From the NCBI RefSeq assembly GCF_048820975.1, contig NZ_JBMEUF010000001.1, positions 1,488,001 through 1,552,000 on the forward strand: a DNA stretch of 64,000 bases. The letters run 5' to 3'. Below, piece after piece: positions 1 to 8,938 of the stretch (within the stretch, counting starts at the first letter, position 1; each line of letters opens with the position of its first letter). This stretch comes from Glaciecola sp048820975. Lineage in GTDB: Bacteria; Pseudomonadota; Gammaproteobacteria; Enterobacterales; Alteromonadaceae. The translations under genes were made by a program, and so were the position numbers. The notes beneath the pieces were generated by a model. It saw only the letters and a list, made by a program, of their open reading frames with translations, ran no database searches and was not told the origin of the DNA.

Positions 1-957
1 AAAAATTCTTTTGCCGCGCAGCTTGAAGCTTCCTACCTGCAGAATAACTGACAGGGTTTCAACAACAAATATCCCCCCCATTATAAATAGCACTATTTCT
101 TGGCGAACTAACACAGCAAGAACACCTAATGTTCCGCCCAGTGCTAATGAACCTACATCGCCCATAAATACTTGTGCTGGGTAAGTGTTAAACCATAAGA
201 AGCCTAATCCTGCCCCCACAATTGCCGTACAAACAATTACCAGTTCGCTGGTCATGGGAATAAAGGGGATGTTTAAATATTCAGAAAACTTTATGTTTCC
301 AGTAGTGTAAGCAAATATAGCAAAAGCACCGGCGACTAAAATAGTCGGCACAATGGCAAGCCCATCAAGGCCATCAGTTAGGTTTACGGCGTTACTGGTA
401 CCTACAATAACAAAGTAAGTTAACACCAAATACCATAAGCCTAATTGCGGCATGACTTCTTTAAAAAAGGGGACCAACAGCGCTGTTTCTTCTGCCTGGC
501 TTGAATTAATAAATAGGAAAAATGCCACGGCCAATGCTATTACCGATTGCCAAAAGTACTTCCAGCGGGCTATTAAGCCTTTGGGATCTTTGCGAACAAC
601 TTTTCTGTAGTCATCAATAAAACCAATTATACCGAAGCTCACCACTACAAATAACGTGACCAATACATAAGTATTTGTTAAATCAGCCCACAATAAACAA
701 CTGGTTAAAATGGCGGCTAAAATTAGTACGCCGCCCATAGTAGGGGTACCTGATTTAGATAAATGGCTTTGCGGGCCATCATCTCTAACGGTTTGCCCTA
801 TTTGCATATTCTGCAACCACTTAATCATTTTAGGCCCAATTAAAATGGCAATTGCTAAAGCGGTGAGCGTGCTTAAAATTGCACGCAGGGTAAGGTAAGA
901 AACAACATTAAAGCCGCTTTCAAATTGGGTTAGCCATTCGGCGAGCCAAATTAACAT
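1..957 (-). CDS. mraY: Phospho-N-acetylmuramoyl-pentapeptide-transferase, 3' end cut by window
   Basis: MraY is the integral inner-membrane enzyme that moves phospho-MurNAc-pentapeptide from UDP to undecaprenyl phosphate, making lipid I. Reading the minus strand from the ATG at 957 gives 319 uninterrupted codons of a family usually about 360 long, so roughly 40 C-terminal residues lie beyond base 1. The protein is hydrophobic throughout and carries the family motifs GFIDDYRK and NLTDGLDGLA. Its ATG shares one base with the murF stop (TAATG), showing translational coupling as the last gene seen of the dcw cluster. Family assignment is secure. Confidence 0.95.
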   Translation of the reverse strand, partial: MLIWLAEWLTQFESGFNVVSYLTLRAILSTLTALAIAILIGPKMIKWLQNMQIGQTVRDDGPQSHLSKSGTPTMGGVLILAAILTSCLLWADLTNTYVLVTLFVVVSFGIIGFIDDYRKVVRKDPKGLIARWKYFWQSVIALAVAFFLFINSSQAEETALLVPFFKEVMPQLGLWYLVLTYFVIVGTSNAVNLTDGLDGLAIVPTILVAGAFAIFAYTTGNIKFSEYLNIPFIPMTSELVIVCTAIVGAGLGFLWFNTYPAQVFMGDVGSLALGGTLGVLAVLVRQEIVLFIMGGIFVVETLSVILQVGSFKLRGKRIF

Positions 958-2396
958 TATTTAGGCTCCTTCTTTATATTAGGTCCAAAATCAAATGCAC
1001 AAAGTGCATCTACTACTTGCTCCATTCGAGCGCTTCGTGAACCTTTAACTAAAATGGTCACTTTGGTTTTTTCTTTTGCTAGGGCCCCATTTTGAATCAT
1101 GGGAGCAATCAATTTTAATAAGGCATCAAACCCTTCTTGTGCATCAGCACATGCCATACCTTTATTCTGCATAGCAGAACTAGCATGGGCGCTCAATTTA
1201 CCGCAGCTAATTAACGCGTCAATATTATGCTCAGCAGCGTATTCGCCTATTTGTTCATGGTACATAGCGGCTTGATCGCCCAACTCGCCCATGTCACCAA
1301 ATACAAATACCCTAAAGCCTTCTAAATTACTGAGTAAATCTATAGCGGCTTTCACTGAACCCACGTTAGCGTTGTAAGTGTCGTCAATAACTTTAATGCT
1401 CTCATTGATAACTTTTACACCTAAGCGCCCTGCCACACTCTGCATGGCAAATAAGCCTGTTTTTACATCCGCTAAATTAGCCCCCACACTAATGGATAAA
1501 GCTGCACTTACTACCGCATTACCCACATTATGAATGCCGGGCACACGTAATCTTATAGCAGCGCTGCCAATAGGTGTGATTAACTCAAATTCAGCGCAGC
1601 CCTCAGCATTAATAGACACTTTATTAGCATGAAAGTCACCGCGTTCGCTTTCATACGAAAACGTTAAAATTTGCTCGGTGGAAGATTTGCCCTTCCAGAA
1701 TTCATAAAACTGGCTATCATGGTTAAGGATAGCTACTGCATCTGGTGCGAGCACTTTAATAATTTCACTTTTAGCGCGCGCTACACCGAACAAACTGCCG
1801 AAGCCTTCAATATGAGCAGGGGCTGCATTTACAATGGTGGCTACGTCAGGCTTAACTAGGCCGCAGGTATATTCTATTTCACCTTGATGATTCGCGCCCA
1901 TTTCAACAACCGCATACTCGTGTTCTTCATTTAAACGAAGCAAGGTTAAAGGCACGCCAATATCATTATTGAAATTGCCTTTGGTTGCTAACACTTTACC
2001 GCGTTGGCTTAAAATGGAATACACCATTTCTTTTACGGTAGTTTTGCCGCTTGAGCCGGTAATACCAACAGTTTTAGGGGATACTTTTTGTTTTACCGCG
2101 CTTCCTAATAGGCCTAGCGCAATAGTCGTATTGCTTACCATTATGGCGGGTAAATGCGTATTGGTTTTTTGACTAACGATGACGGCAGCAGCGCCTTTTT
2201 GCGCGGCCGTATTTAAGTAATCGTGGGCATTGAATTTAGGCCCTACTAAAGCAATGAATAAATCATCAGGCTTTATATCGCGAGTATCTGTGCTTACGTT
2301 TTTAATGATAACTTGGGCTGCTGCATCAGCGCTATTTACGTTTAGTAACTCACCGTTTACCTGTTGTGCAATCCAAGCTAATGAAACTGTAATCAT
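957..2396 (-). CDS. murF: UDP-MurNAc-tripeptide--D-Ala-D-Ala ligase
   Basis: Cytoplasmic Mur ligase that adds D-alanyl-D-alanine to the UDP-MurNAc-tripeptide, the last soluble step of peptidoglycan precursor synthesis. At 479 residues it has normal length. The ATP-binding loop GSSGKTT is at residues 114-120, followed by the Mur ligase central and C-terminal domains, with a DDTYNAN segment typical of MurF. Its ATG overlaps the murE stop by four bases (ATGA), and its stop overlaps the mraY start. No separate promoter is evident, so it is probably expressed from the mraZ end of the operon. Confidence 0.96.
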   Translation of the reverse strand: MITVSLAWIAQQVNGELLNVNSADAAAQVIIKNVSTDTRDIKPDDLFIALVGPKFNAHDYLNTAAQKGAAAVIVSQKTNTHLPAIMVSNTTIALGLLGSAVKQKVSPKTVGITGSSGKTTVKEMVYSILSQRGKVLATKGNFNNDIGVPLTLLRLNEEHEYAVVEMGANHQGEIEYTCGLVKPDVATIVNAAPAHIEGFGSLFGVARAKSEIIKVLAPDAVAILNHDSQFYEFWKGKSSTEQILTFSYESERGDFHANKVSINAEGCAEFELITPIGSAAIRLRVPGIHNVGNAVVSAALSISVGANLADVKTGLFAMQSVAGRLGVKVINESIKVIDDTYNANVGSVKAAIDLLSNLEGFRVFVFGDMGELGDQAAMYHEQIGEYAAEHNIDALISCGKLSAHASSAMQNKGMACADAQEGFDALLKLIAPMIQNGALAKEKTKVTILVKGSRSARMEQVVDALCAFDFGPNIKKEPK

Positions 2397-3967
2397 AATT
2401 TAGCCCCATTGTTTATAATAGATTGAACAACTTCTCGCTCATTATAGGTAATCCGTTCGTCCCCTAATTCCATATAGGTTTCGTGCCCTTTGCCGGCTAC
2501 TACTATCATGTCTTTACTACAACTATTCTGCCATGCCATTTTTATTGCTTGCTCGCGTTCTAATTCTATTCGTACATTTTTACTTGAAGCGAAACCACTC
2601 AAAATTTCATTTATAATTATTTGAGGATCTTCGCTTCTTGAATTGTCTTGTGTTAACACCGTTTCATCGGCGTATTTACACGCTATACTTCCCATAATTG
2701 GGCGTTTAGAGGTATCTCTGTCACCGCCACAACCAAATACACACACTAGCTTTCCTGGGGTGTGCTTGCGCGCAGCCTTTAGAGCTTGTTTCAGTGCATC
2801 GGGTGTGTGTGCATAGTCTACCAATATACTGGCCTTCGTGCTGACAAAAAGTTCCATTCTTCCAGCAACGCCACTTAATAAATGAATGTATTTAACAATT
2901 TCATCAAATTCAAATTGTTGCGCCAGTAAGGCGGTAATGGAAGCTAAAACATTGGCAATATTAAACGGGCCAATTAATGCAATTTTAGCAGGCGAATGCC
3001 CCCAACTTGAATGCAGCATAAAAGTGCTACCCTTTGGAGTGAAATCGATCTCACTCACCCAACAGCCTTTGTGTTTTGCTTCAACAAAAAATTCAGGCTT
3101 GTCTACTGAATACCAATACACATCTACATCGCTATTTACGCTTTGTTGCCATTTATCTGATTCTTCGTCATCAGCGTTTAGTACTAGGTTTTTTAAACCA
3201 TCTGCTTTTAAAAGTAAGCGCTTAGCCTCACCATAACTTGCCATGTCACCATGATAATCAAGATGGTCTTGACTTAAATTGGTAAAAATAGCTGTATCAA
3301 CCACCAATGACTGCAAACGGTCTTGTGTTAATCCGTGTGAAGACGCTTCTATTGCTGCATGTTCAACACTGTGTTTGGAAAGTTGGTGTAAGTGCGTGAC
3401 CGTAGATACAATGTCAGGGGTCGTGTTAATAGTTTCGTTAAATAGAGAAACATTACCATTGGTAAATTTGTTGACCCCCAAAGTACCAATACTTGCGCTT
3501 GGAAAACTAAGTAAGCTGCACATTTGTGCATAAAGGTTTGCCACCGAGGTTTTACCATTAGTGCCTGTAATAGCACATAACTTAACTGCATCTTGATAAT
3601 GATAGAATGCGCGCGCTATGCCGCCTAATTTAGAAGATAAGTTTTGCGTATGAATGAGTACGTAAGCGTGGGCTTGTTTGCTACTCGTAATACTCACACT
3701 AGGTAATTTAGCTTCATTGTTTTGGCTAATAACTACTTTGCAGCCATTGTTGCAAGCGTCATCAATATAATCATTCCCATTTTTGGAACTACCGCCAAGC
3801 GCTATGAAGATGCTTGAATCATTTACATTGCGGCTATCAAGACTAATAGACGTAAGTTCTTCGTTGAAACTTATGCTGGTAAGAGCAAACTTGAGCTGCG
3901 TGAATAAGTTGCCACTTGGACTAATCTCCAAGCACAGCTTTTCTAGGGTAGAATTAACGCCCTGCAT
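2393..3967 (-). CDS. murE: UDP-MurNAc-L-Ala-D-Glu--meso-DAP ligase
   Basis: Adds the third stem-peptide residue to UDP-MurNAc-dipeptide in the cytoplasm. The 524-residue protein has the Mur ligase N-terminal domain, the ATP loop GTNGKT at residues 135-140, and the C-terminal HTPDALKQAL and VFGCGGDRDTSKRP blocks. The amino-acid specificity motif, DNPR in most meso-diaminopimelate enzymes, reads DNSR here. The substrate-contacting Arg is kept while the Pro is Ser, so I still infer meso-DAP. The start overlaps the end of ftsI by 14 bases and the Shine-Dalgarno sequence is weak, so the exact start is less certain than the identity. Confidence 0.95.
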   Translation of the reverse strand: MQGVNSTLEKLCLEISPSGNLFTQLKFALTSISFNEELTSISLDSRNVNDSSIFIALGGSSKNGNDYIDDACNNGCKVVISQNNEAKLPSVSITSSKQAHAYVLIHTQNLSSKLGGIARAFYHYQDAVKLCAITGTNGKTSVANLYAQMCSLLSFPSASIGTLGVNKFTNGNVSLFNETINTTPDIVSTVTHLHQLSKHSVEHAAIEASSHGLTQDRLQSLVVDTAIFTNLSQDHLDYHGDMASYGEAKRLLLKADGLKNLVLNADDEESDKWQQSVNSDVDVYWYSVDKPEFFVEAKHKGCWVSEIDFTPKGSTFMLHSSWGHSPAKIALIGPFNIANVLASITALLAQQFEFDEIVKYIHLLSGVAGRMELFVSTKASILVDYAHTPDALKQALKAARKHTPGKLVCVFGCGGDRDTSKRPIMGSIACKYADETVLTQDNSRSEDPQIIINEILSGFASSKNVRIELEREQAIKMAWQNSCSKDMIVVAGKGHETYMELGDERITYNEREVVQSIINNGAKL

Positions 3968-5750
3968 GAAGCTGTCGCTCTAATACCACATCAACACTCA
4001 TGGCATCAGGTGGAGTATTCAACATTTGTAGCGTATTGCTGACCACTTTAGAAAACACTGGTGCGGCGGTATCACCCGCGTAGTAGAAATCACCGCCAGG
4101 CTCATTTATGAGTACAACAACTGCAATTTGTGGGTCAGACACGGGGGCTATGCCAGCGAATATATTCACGTATTCTTCACCGTAACCACCTGCTACCGCC
4201 TTTTTACTCGTACCCGTTTTACCAGCCACTCGGTATCCAGGTACACGCGCTTTATAACCAGAGCCGCCTTTTTCTGTCACTGTTTCCATCATGAGTAACA
4301 CATCATGTGCCACTTGCTCAGATATAACGCGGTCGGGGTAAACTTCTGCGTTCATGTCTTTAACAATACTAAGTGGACGCTTCATTCCGCCATTTGCAAT
4401 AGTGGCATATACTCTAGCTAACTGCATGGCAGTCACCGAAATATTATAGCCAAATGATAAAGTGGCTATTTCATGTTGTGACCACCTAGAGCGCTCATGG
4501 AAAATACCATCTTCTTCGCCCACCATATTGGTGCCGGTATCACTCATTAAGCCTAAGTTGTAGTAAAAATCTATTAGCACTTCTTTTGGCATTGAAAGCG
4601 CCAGCTCTGAAATACCCATATTACTTGAGTATTTAAGCACTTCCGACAAGCTAATTTCGCCTAAATTTCTTGAATCTTCAACGCGGCTACCACCTAATCG
4701 CTTCCAACCAGGCGATGTGTCAATAATACTGTCAGACTCATATGATTCATTTTCTAGCGCAGCAATAACGGCAAGTGGCTTTAAGACCGAGCCTGGTTCA
4801 AATGCGTCGGTAATTGCTCGGTTACGAACGCGGTAACTAGAAACTGTAGAGCGATTATTAGGGTTATACGATGGCGTGTTCGCCAGCGCAAGAATCTCAC
4901 CGGTGTGCACATCCACCACTACAACAGAGGCAGACGTAGCTTGGTACAAAACAGTCGCTTCTTTGATTTCACGATAGGCAATGGCTTGAATTCGTTGGTC
5001 AATGGTTAGCTTGATATCTTGCGCTTTTTTACCGGCTTCTTGCTCTAAAATTTCTACTTGGCGGTTATTTGCATCGCGGCGAATGCGTCGTTTGTCAGGA
5101 GTGCCGGTTAACCATTTATTATATAAGCGCTCAATTCCCTCAATGCCTTTATCGTCTACATCGGTAAATCCCAAAATATGGGCCGAGGTTTCTCCGGCAG
5201 GGTAATAGCGCTTCGCTTCGTTACGTAAAAACACACCTGGAATTTTAAGTTGTTCAACAAATTTAGCTACTGCCGGCGTAATTTGGCGCTGAATATAAAC
5301 AAACCTACGCTTTGGATTCGACACCCGTTTAACTAGCTTTTTAGGGTCTATATTCAATACCTCGCCTAGTGCATCCCAGCGGCGCAAATCATCAAGGGCG
5401 GCATTGTCATGAATAATTTTAGGGTCAGCATAAATTGCTTGGGCTGGCACACTTACCGCTAACTGCTGGCCATTTCGGTCAGTAATTAGGCCTCTGTAGC
5501 TTGGAATATCACGCACTCTGATTGTGCGGTTGTCACCGTGTTCAATTAAATCATCAGGTTGGATTACTTGAATAAATGCCGCTCTTGCAGCTAGGGCTAC
5601 AAATACAAAAATCACACAAGCTAATACAAGCAAAAAACGCCATTGTAAAAAACTAGGTGCTAGTTTAGGTTTTGCTTGGCCGTTTTTTGCATTGGCTTTG
5701 CGGTTGCCGTTGCGCTTACGCGGTTTTTGAAGTGTAGCTGCAACCGTCAT
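3954..5750 (-). CDS. ftsI: Septal peptidoglycan transpeptidase FtsI (PBP3)
   Basis: Class B penicillin-binding protein that cross-links septal peptidoglycan with FtsW in the divisome. The 598-residue protein has a basic cytoplasmic N-terminus, one membrane segment at about residues 38-60, a dimerisation/pedestal domain, and a C-terminal transpeptidase. All three active-site motifs are visible: SVLK (nucleophile Ser-321), SSN at 375-377 and KTGT at 511-514. The ATG shares a base with the ftsL stop. Length and order in the operon are as in other gammaproteobacteria. Confidence 0.96.
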   Translation of the reverse strand: MTVAATLQKPRKRNGNRKANAKNGQAKPKLAPSFLQWRFLLVLACVIFVFVALAARAAFIQVIQPDDLIEHGDNRTIRVRDIPSYRGLITDRNGQQLAVSVPAQAIYADPKIIHDNAALDDLRRWDALGEVLNIDPKKLVKRVSNPKRRFVYIQRQITPAVAKFVEQLKIPGVFLRNEAKRYYPAGETSAHILGFTDVDDKGIEGIERLYNKWLTGTPDKRRIRRDANNRQVEILEQEAGKKAQDIKLTIDQRIQAIAYREIKEATVLYQATSASVVVVDVHTGEILALANTPSYNPNNRSTVSSYRVRNRAITDAFEPGSVLKPLAVIAALENESYESDSIIDTSPGWKRLGGSRVEDSRNLGEISLSEVLKYSSNMGISELALSMPKEVLIDFYYNLGLMSDTGTNMVGEEDGIFHERSRWSQHEIATLSFGYNISVTAMQLARVYATIANGGMKRPLSIVKDMNAEVYPDRVISEQVAHDVLLMMETVTEKGGSGYKARVPGYRVAGKTGTSKKAVAGGYGEEYVNIFAGIAPVSDPQIAVVVLINEPGGDFYYAGDTAAPVFSKVVSNTLQMLNTPPDAMSVDVVLERQLHAGR

Positions 5751-6070
5751 TATTTAACCCTCAATAACACTTCGTCTTCGCGGGTTGGTCTGCGCATACC
5801 TAGCTTCTCATCAACCATCCGCTCAATTCGATTGTGCTCAGTTAACGAGCTTTGTTCAATAATAAGGTGGCGCCATTCAACGTCTAGCGAGTCTTTTTCT
5901 TGAATTAAACGCTCATGGGCTATCATTAATTGGCGATTTTTATGCGCGCTAACCACTACTGACAGCGCACTGGCAACCACTAAAAAGTACAATATTATAA
6001 GAAACAAATGCCGGCTCAAGTCCGACATTATTAAAATCAACAAATTAAACTTCGTGACCGTTTTACTCAT
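5750..6070 (-). CDS. ftsL: Cell division protein FtsL
   Basis: Small bitopic divisome protein that works with FtsB and FtsQ to activate FtsWI. The 106-residue product has one membrane helix (about residues 20-43) followed by a heptad-like periplasmic segment consistent with a coiled coil, and ends in a charged tail. The ATG at 6070 overlaps the rsmH stop as ATGA; an internal ATG at 6028 would give a shorter version beginning just before the membrane helix. The call rests on size, topology and its place between rsmH and ftsI, because FtsL sequences diverge quickly. Confidence 0.9.
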   Translation of the reverse strand: MSKTVTKFNLLILIMSDLSRHLFLIILYFLVVASALSVVVSAHKNRQLMIAHERLIQEKDSLDVEWRHLIIEQSSLTEHNRIERMVDEKLGMRRPTREDEVLLRVK

Positions 6071-6999
6071 AGCTTTTCTGCCACCCGTAAAACCGAGCTT
6101 CGCGCTCGCACGTTTTTATTTATTTCAGCTTGGCTGGGTTTTATTGCTTTGCCAATAGGCTTTAAGACTTTTCCTTGATCAAGTAATTCTTGTGCAACTG
6201 GCAGTTTGCTAGGATATTGCTTACCTTGCGATTGCTTTTTAATAAAGCGCTTAACCATTCTATCTTCAAGCGAATGGAAACTGATAACCGCAAGGCGTCC
6301 ACCCGACTTAAGCACGTCAACACCTTCACTTAAACCCAGCTCTAGTTGTTTCAACTCACCATTTATGAAAATCCGCACGCCTTGGAAAGTTCGCGTGGCT
6401 GGGTGCTTGTGTTTGTCTTTTACGGGTACTGCTTGATCAATTAATTTGGTAAATTCGGCGGTGGTTTCAAGAGGCTTGATTGCGCGCTGTTCAATAACAG
6501 CATGAGCAATACGAGTACCAAATTTTTCTTCGCCATATTGCTTTATTACTTTTGCGATTTCTTCTAAAGATGCACAGTTTAACCATTGTGCAGCGCTCAT
6601 ACCTGAACCGGTATCCATGCGCATGTCTAAAGGGCCGTCTTTTTGAAAACTAAACCCACGGCTTGCATCATCTAATTGAGGGGATGAAACACCAATATCC
6701 ATTAAGATACCGTCAATTAAACCGTATAAACCTAAATCGTTTATTACGACTTTCATATTGGCAAAGGCACAATGGTGAATGCTGAAGCGGGGATCAGATA
6801 AAAATGGCTGGGCGGCGTCTATGGCGGCTTTGTCCCTATCAAAAGCAACCAAGCGTCCGTGCTCGCCAAGACGAGATAAAATTTCTCGACTATGGCCGCC
6901 CCGTCCAAAAGTGGCATCTACATAAACCCCGTTAGGGTCAATGTTAAGTCCGTCTACTGATTCACTCAGTAGAACAGAGTGGTGTATTAATTCGCTCAT
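6067..6999 (-). CDS. rsmH: 16S rRNA m4C1402 N4-methyltransferase
   Basis: SAM-dependent enzyme that methylates N4 of C1402 in 16S rRNA at the ribosomal P site. The 310-residue protein begins with the conserved HHSVLLSES segment, followed by the SAM-binding VDATFGRGGHS (about residues 27-37), and later LMDIGVSSPQLDD and the VISFHSLEDR block, all characteristic of RsmH/MraW. It overlaps mraZ upstream by four bases (ATGA) and ftsL downstream in the same way. Identity is secure. Confidence 0.96.
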   Translation of the reverse strand: MSELIHHSVLLSESVDGLNIDPNGVYVDATFGRGGHSREILSRLGEHGRLVAFDRDKAAIDAAQPFLSDPRFSIHHCAFANMKVVINDLGLYGLIDGILMDIGVSSPQLDDASRGFSFQKDGPLDMRMDTGSGMSAAQWLNCASLEEIAKVIKQYGEEKFGTRIAHAVIEQRAIKPLETTAEFTKLIDQAVPVKDKHKHPATRTFQGVRIFINGELKQLELGLSEGVDVLKSGGRLAVISFHSLEDRMVKRFIKKQSQGKQYPSKLPVAQELLDQGKVLKPIGKAIKPSQAEINKNVRARSSVLRVAEKL

Positions 7000-7454
7000 A
7001 GCGAGAAGTCCTGAAGCCTTTCCGTTTGCTCATATTGGCCGGCTTTTTCAACACTTAAATCTTCTGCAACTTGTGCATTCCATGTGTCTTCTTGCCAAAT
7101 TTCAAAACGATTACGCTGACCTACTAGCATAATCTCTTTTTCTAAACCTGCATATTGACGCAGTGTGGGAGCTACTAAAACTCGCCCACTTTTGTCCATA
7201 TCAACTTCGGTTGCATAACCAATTAACAAACGCTGAATACGACGTTCGTCAGGATTCATGGTAGAAAACTTACTGAGCTTAAGCTCAATTTCTTCCCATT
7301 CGGGAAGCGGGTAAAGTAGCAAACAGGCTTGTCTATTATCAACAGTGCACACCAGTTGTCCCTGGCAATCATCCATAAGGGATTGACGATATCGCGTGGG
7401 TATCGTCAGTCGACCTTTGTTGTCAAGATTGATTGCGTTAGCGCCGCGGAACAT
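6996..7454 (-). CDS. mraZ: Transcriptional regulator MraZ
   Basis: DNA-binding protein that in Escherichia coli represses its own dcw promoter by binding short G-rich direct repeats. The 152-residue protein has two AbrB-like half-domains, marked by DNKGRLTIPTRYR near the N-terminus and DKSGRVLVAPTLRQYAGL in the second half. It is the first gene of the cluster. A plausible sigma70 promoter and 10-bp-spaced GTGGG-type repeats lie about 120-180 bases upstream and are described separately, so autoregulation is likely here too. Confidence 0.95.
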   Translation of the reverse strand: MFRGANAINLDNKGRLTIPTRYRQSLMDDCQGQLVCTVDNRQACLLLYPLPEWEEIELKLSKFSTMNPDERRIQRLLIGYATEVDMDKSGRVLVAPTLRQYAGLEKEIMLVGQRNRFEIWQEDTWNAQVAEDLSVEKAGQYEQTERLQDFSL

Positions 7455-7571
7455 TACCCCTAGCCTATTTTATTGTTAGTAGCTGTAAATATTATTGTTT
7501 TTATCTTTTAACCTGATGCGAATGTTGATGAGCCAGTTATGACACATTTTTACCACTTTACTTCAGACTAA

Positions 7572-7596
7572 ACCCTTTTTTGCCACTTTTACCCAC
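7572..7596 (-). promoter_or_regulatory. Putative MraZ operator: 10-bp periodic repeats
   Basis: Read on the minus strand, three pentamers start exactly 10 bases apart: GTGGG (7592-7596), GTGGC (7582-7586) and AGGGT (7572-7576), separated by A-rich spacers. This matches the TGGGN repeats with 5-base spacers known for E. coli MraZ. A weaker GTGGT at 7552-7556 keeps the same phase after one missing repeat. The block sits just after the predicted -10, so binding would block transcription initiation. Assignment to MraZ is inferred. Confidence 0.6.
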
Positions 7597-7604
7597 TTTT
7601 TGAC

Positions 7605-7634
7605 AGTTTAGGGACTTTTCATGGTTAATGTCAA
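7605..7634 (-). promoter_or_regulatory. Predicted sigma70 promoter of the dcw cluster
   Basis: On the minus strand a perfect -35 TTGACA (7629-7634) is followed after 18 bases by TAAACT (7605-7610), a 4 of 6 match to the -10 consensus. It would give a leader of about 145 bases before mraZ. The adjacent MraZ-like repeats support it. Confidence 0.5.
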
Positions 7635-7636
7635 GT

Positions 7637-7902
7637 TTTTTTACAGCGTTGTGGCTCTTTTTTGAGCGACGTTTTAGCTACAAAATTAAAAGAGGCTAAG
7701 TGAATAATCACCCTATAATTTATTACGTTCGCCAAGTGCATGATTTGTATATTAATGATGGTAAGAAAAACTTAGTTGAATGATTCTTGAACGTGTAATG
7801 GGTAAAAATGAGGCTCGGACAAACTTAATATTTTTTAAGCTTGCGTTGAAGCCCAGAAGTGAAAATAGTAAATTTGTACTATTGAATAAATGGAATAGAA
7901 AT
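7637..7902. other. Non-coding stretch between mraZ promoter and SapC terminator
   Basis: I see no credible gene here. The only structure noticed is a short inverted repeat, AATAGTA (7864-7870) with TACTATT (7877-7883). I looked for rnpB, which sits next to mraZ in some gammaproteobacteria, and did not recognise its conserved core. Confidence 0.4.
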
Positions 7903-7936
7903 AAAAAAGCGCAGGAATTTTCATTCCTGCGCTTTT
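7903..7936 (-). terminator. Rho-independent terminator after SapC-family gene
   Basis: A perfect 10-bp stem, GCGCAGGAAT (7909-7918) with its complement (7923-7932), has a four-base loop and is flanked by A and T runs. Read on the minus strand it ends in a T tract and lies about 40 bases after the SapC-family stop. The symmetric flanks would allow it to work in both directions. Confidence 0.85.
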
Positions 7937-7976
7937 ACCAATTTTCGCGTTTCTTTTAGTGCTTTTACAGGCGCTA

Positions 7977-8750
7977 TTAAGCCGTCGCTTCTGGCTGTTG
8001 TTCTTCAGCGGGTGCGTTGCTTGCTTGGCTAATTTGAATAGCTTGAACAGGATTATCTGTTTTGCTACTTAGTTCAACCAAACGATTTAATTGGCCTAAA
8101 GAAAGCATCATAGAGTAAGCTGCGCCTAAGTAGCCCGCTTTATGCATAGCAAGTACTTTGTCATCATCTAGTTCTACTAGTTTCTTTTCATTGATAGACA
8201 AAACACCCGTTACATTGCGAACTTGTCCAGAACGGTATTGAACACGCAATGTAATTTCTTCTAGTAAATCAAGCTCTTTAACTTGCTTGATGAAACGTTG
8301 GTTTTGAACTTCACTGTTAGCTAAGTCACCTAAGAATTGCTGACGGTTTTTCAACAATTCACTTGGCTCACCATCTTCTGTAAACAAGGCTTCGCCTTCG
8401 TCAGAAATTTGGTCACTGTTTTCATCAATGAATACGCCTAATTTTTCACCATCAGGGCGAATATCGAAAGGGTAACGCTGAATATTTAGCGGAATATGAG
8501 GACCCTGCCAGCGATCTTCGTTAAAGAACAAGTTATTGCCTTGCTCTAAACCTAACATAGCAACAGTGTGCACGTTTTTGGTATTTGGATCTTCAATAAA
8601 CACAAGCGGCATGCTGCCAGATAATTGTGCAAACTCACGTATAGTGGCTGCAGCAAGATGAGATTTGCTCACTAAATCAAAGTTAATTTTAGGAATGATT
8701 TTTAGTGCGCTGTGCTTGGCTTTATCAAGCGGAATATAATTAATTGCCAT
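7977..8750 (-). CDS. SapC family protein (function unknown)
   Basis: A 257-residue protein resembling the SapC family (Pfam SapC), found in many marine proteobacteria; the name comes from a Campylobacter paracrystalline surface-layer gene and is unrelated to the SapC peptide transporter. The sequence is soluble, with no signal peptide or membrane helix, an N-terminal YIPLDKAKHSALKI block typical of the family, and an Ala/Glu/Gln-rich tail. It stands alone, with its own terminator downstream and about 190 bases of non-coding DNA upstream. Its function is not established; family membership is fairly sure. Confidence 0.8.
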   Translation of the reverse strand: MAINYIPLDKAKHSALKIIPKINFDLVSKSHLAAATIREFAQLSGSMPLVFIEDPNTKNVHTVAMLGLEQGNNLFFNEDRWQGPHIPLNIQRYPFDIRPDGEKLGVFIDENSDQISDEGEALFTEDGEPSELLKNRQQFLGDLANSEVQNQRFIKQVKELDLLEEITLRVQYRSGQVRNVTGVLSINEKKLVELDDDKVLAMHKAGYLGAAYSMMLSLGQLNRLVELSSKTDNPVQAIQISQASNAPAEEQQPEATA

Positions 8751-8938
8751 TGTAAACTTCTCTGTTATGTTTTTTTCTCAGCCAACTTCCCGACTGCGAT
8801 TTGTTTTTTTAAATGGAGGTACAGTATGGCGTAAAAGCCCTTAAAAGTCACTGCATAACCAAATATTAACATTAAAAAAAACACTATTTAAAGGTGCCTG
8901 AATATACATATTTGCTAAGCACCTGTTTTGAATATTTT

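Noticed and set aside
7455..7976. rnpB (RNase P RNA) next to mraZ, as in some gammaproteobacteria
   Set aside because: The conserved RNase P core was not recognised on either strand, and the region holds a promoter and a terminator instead.
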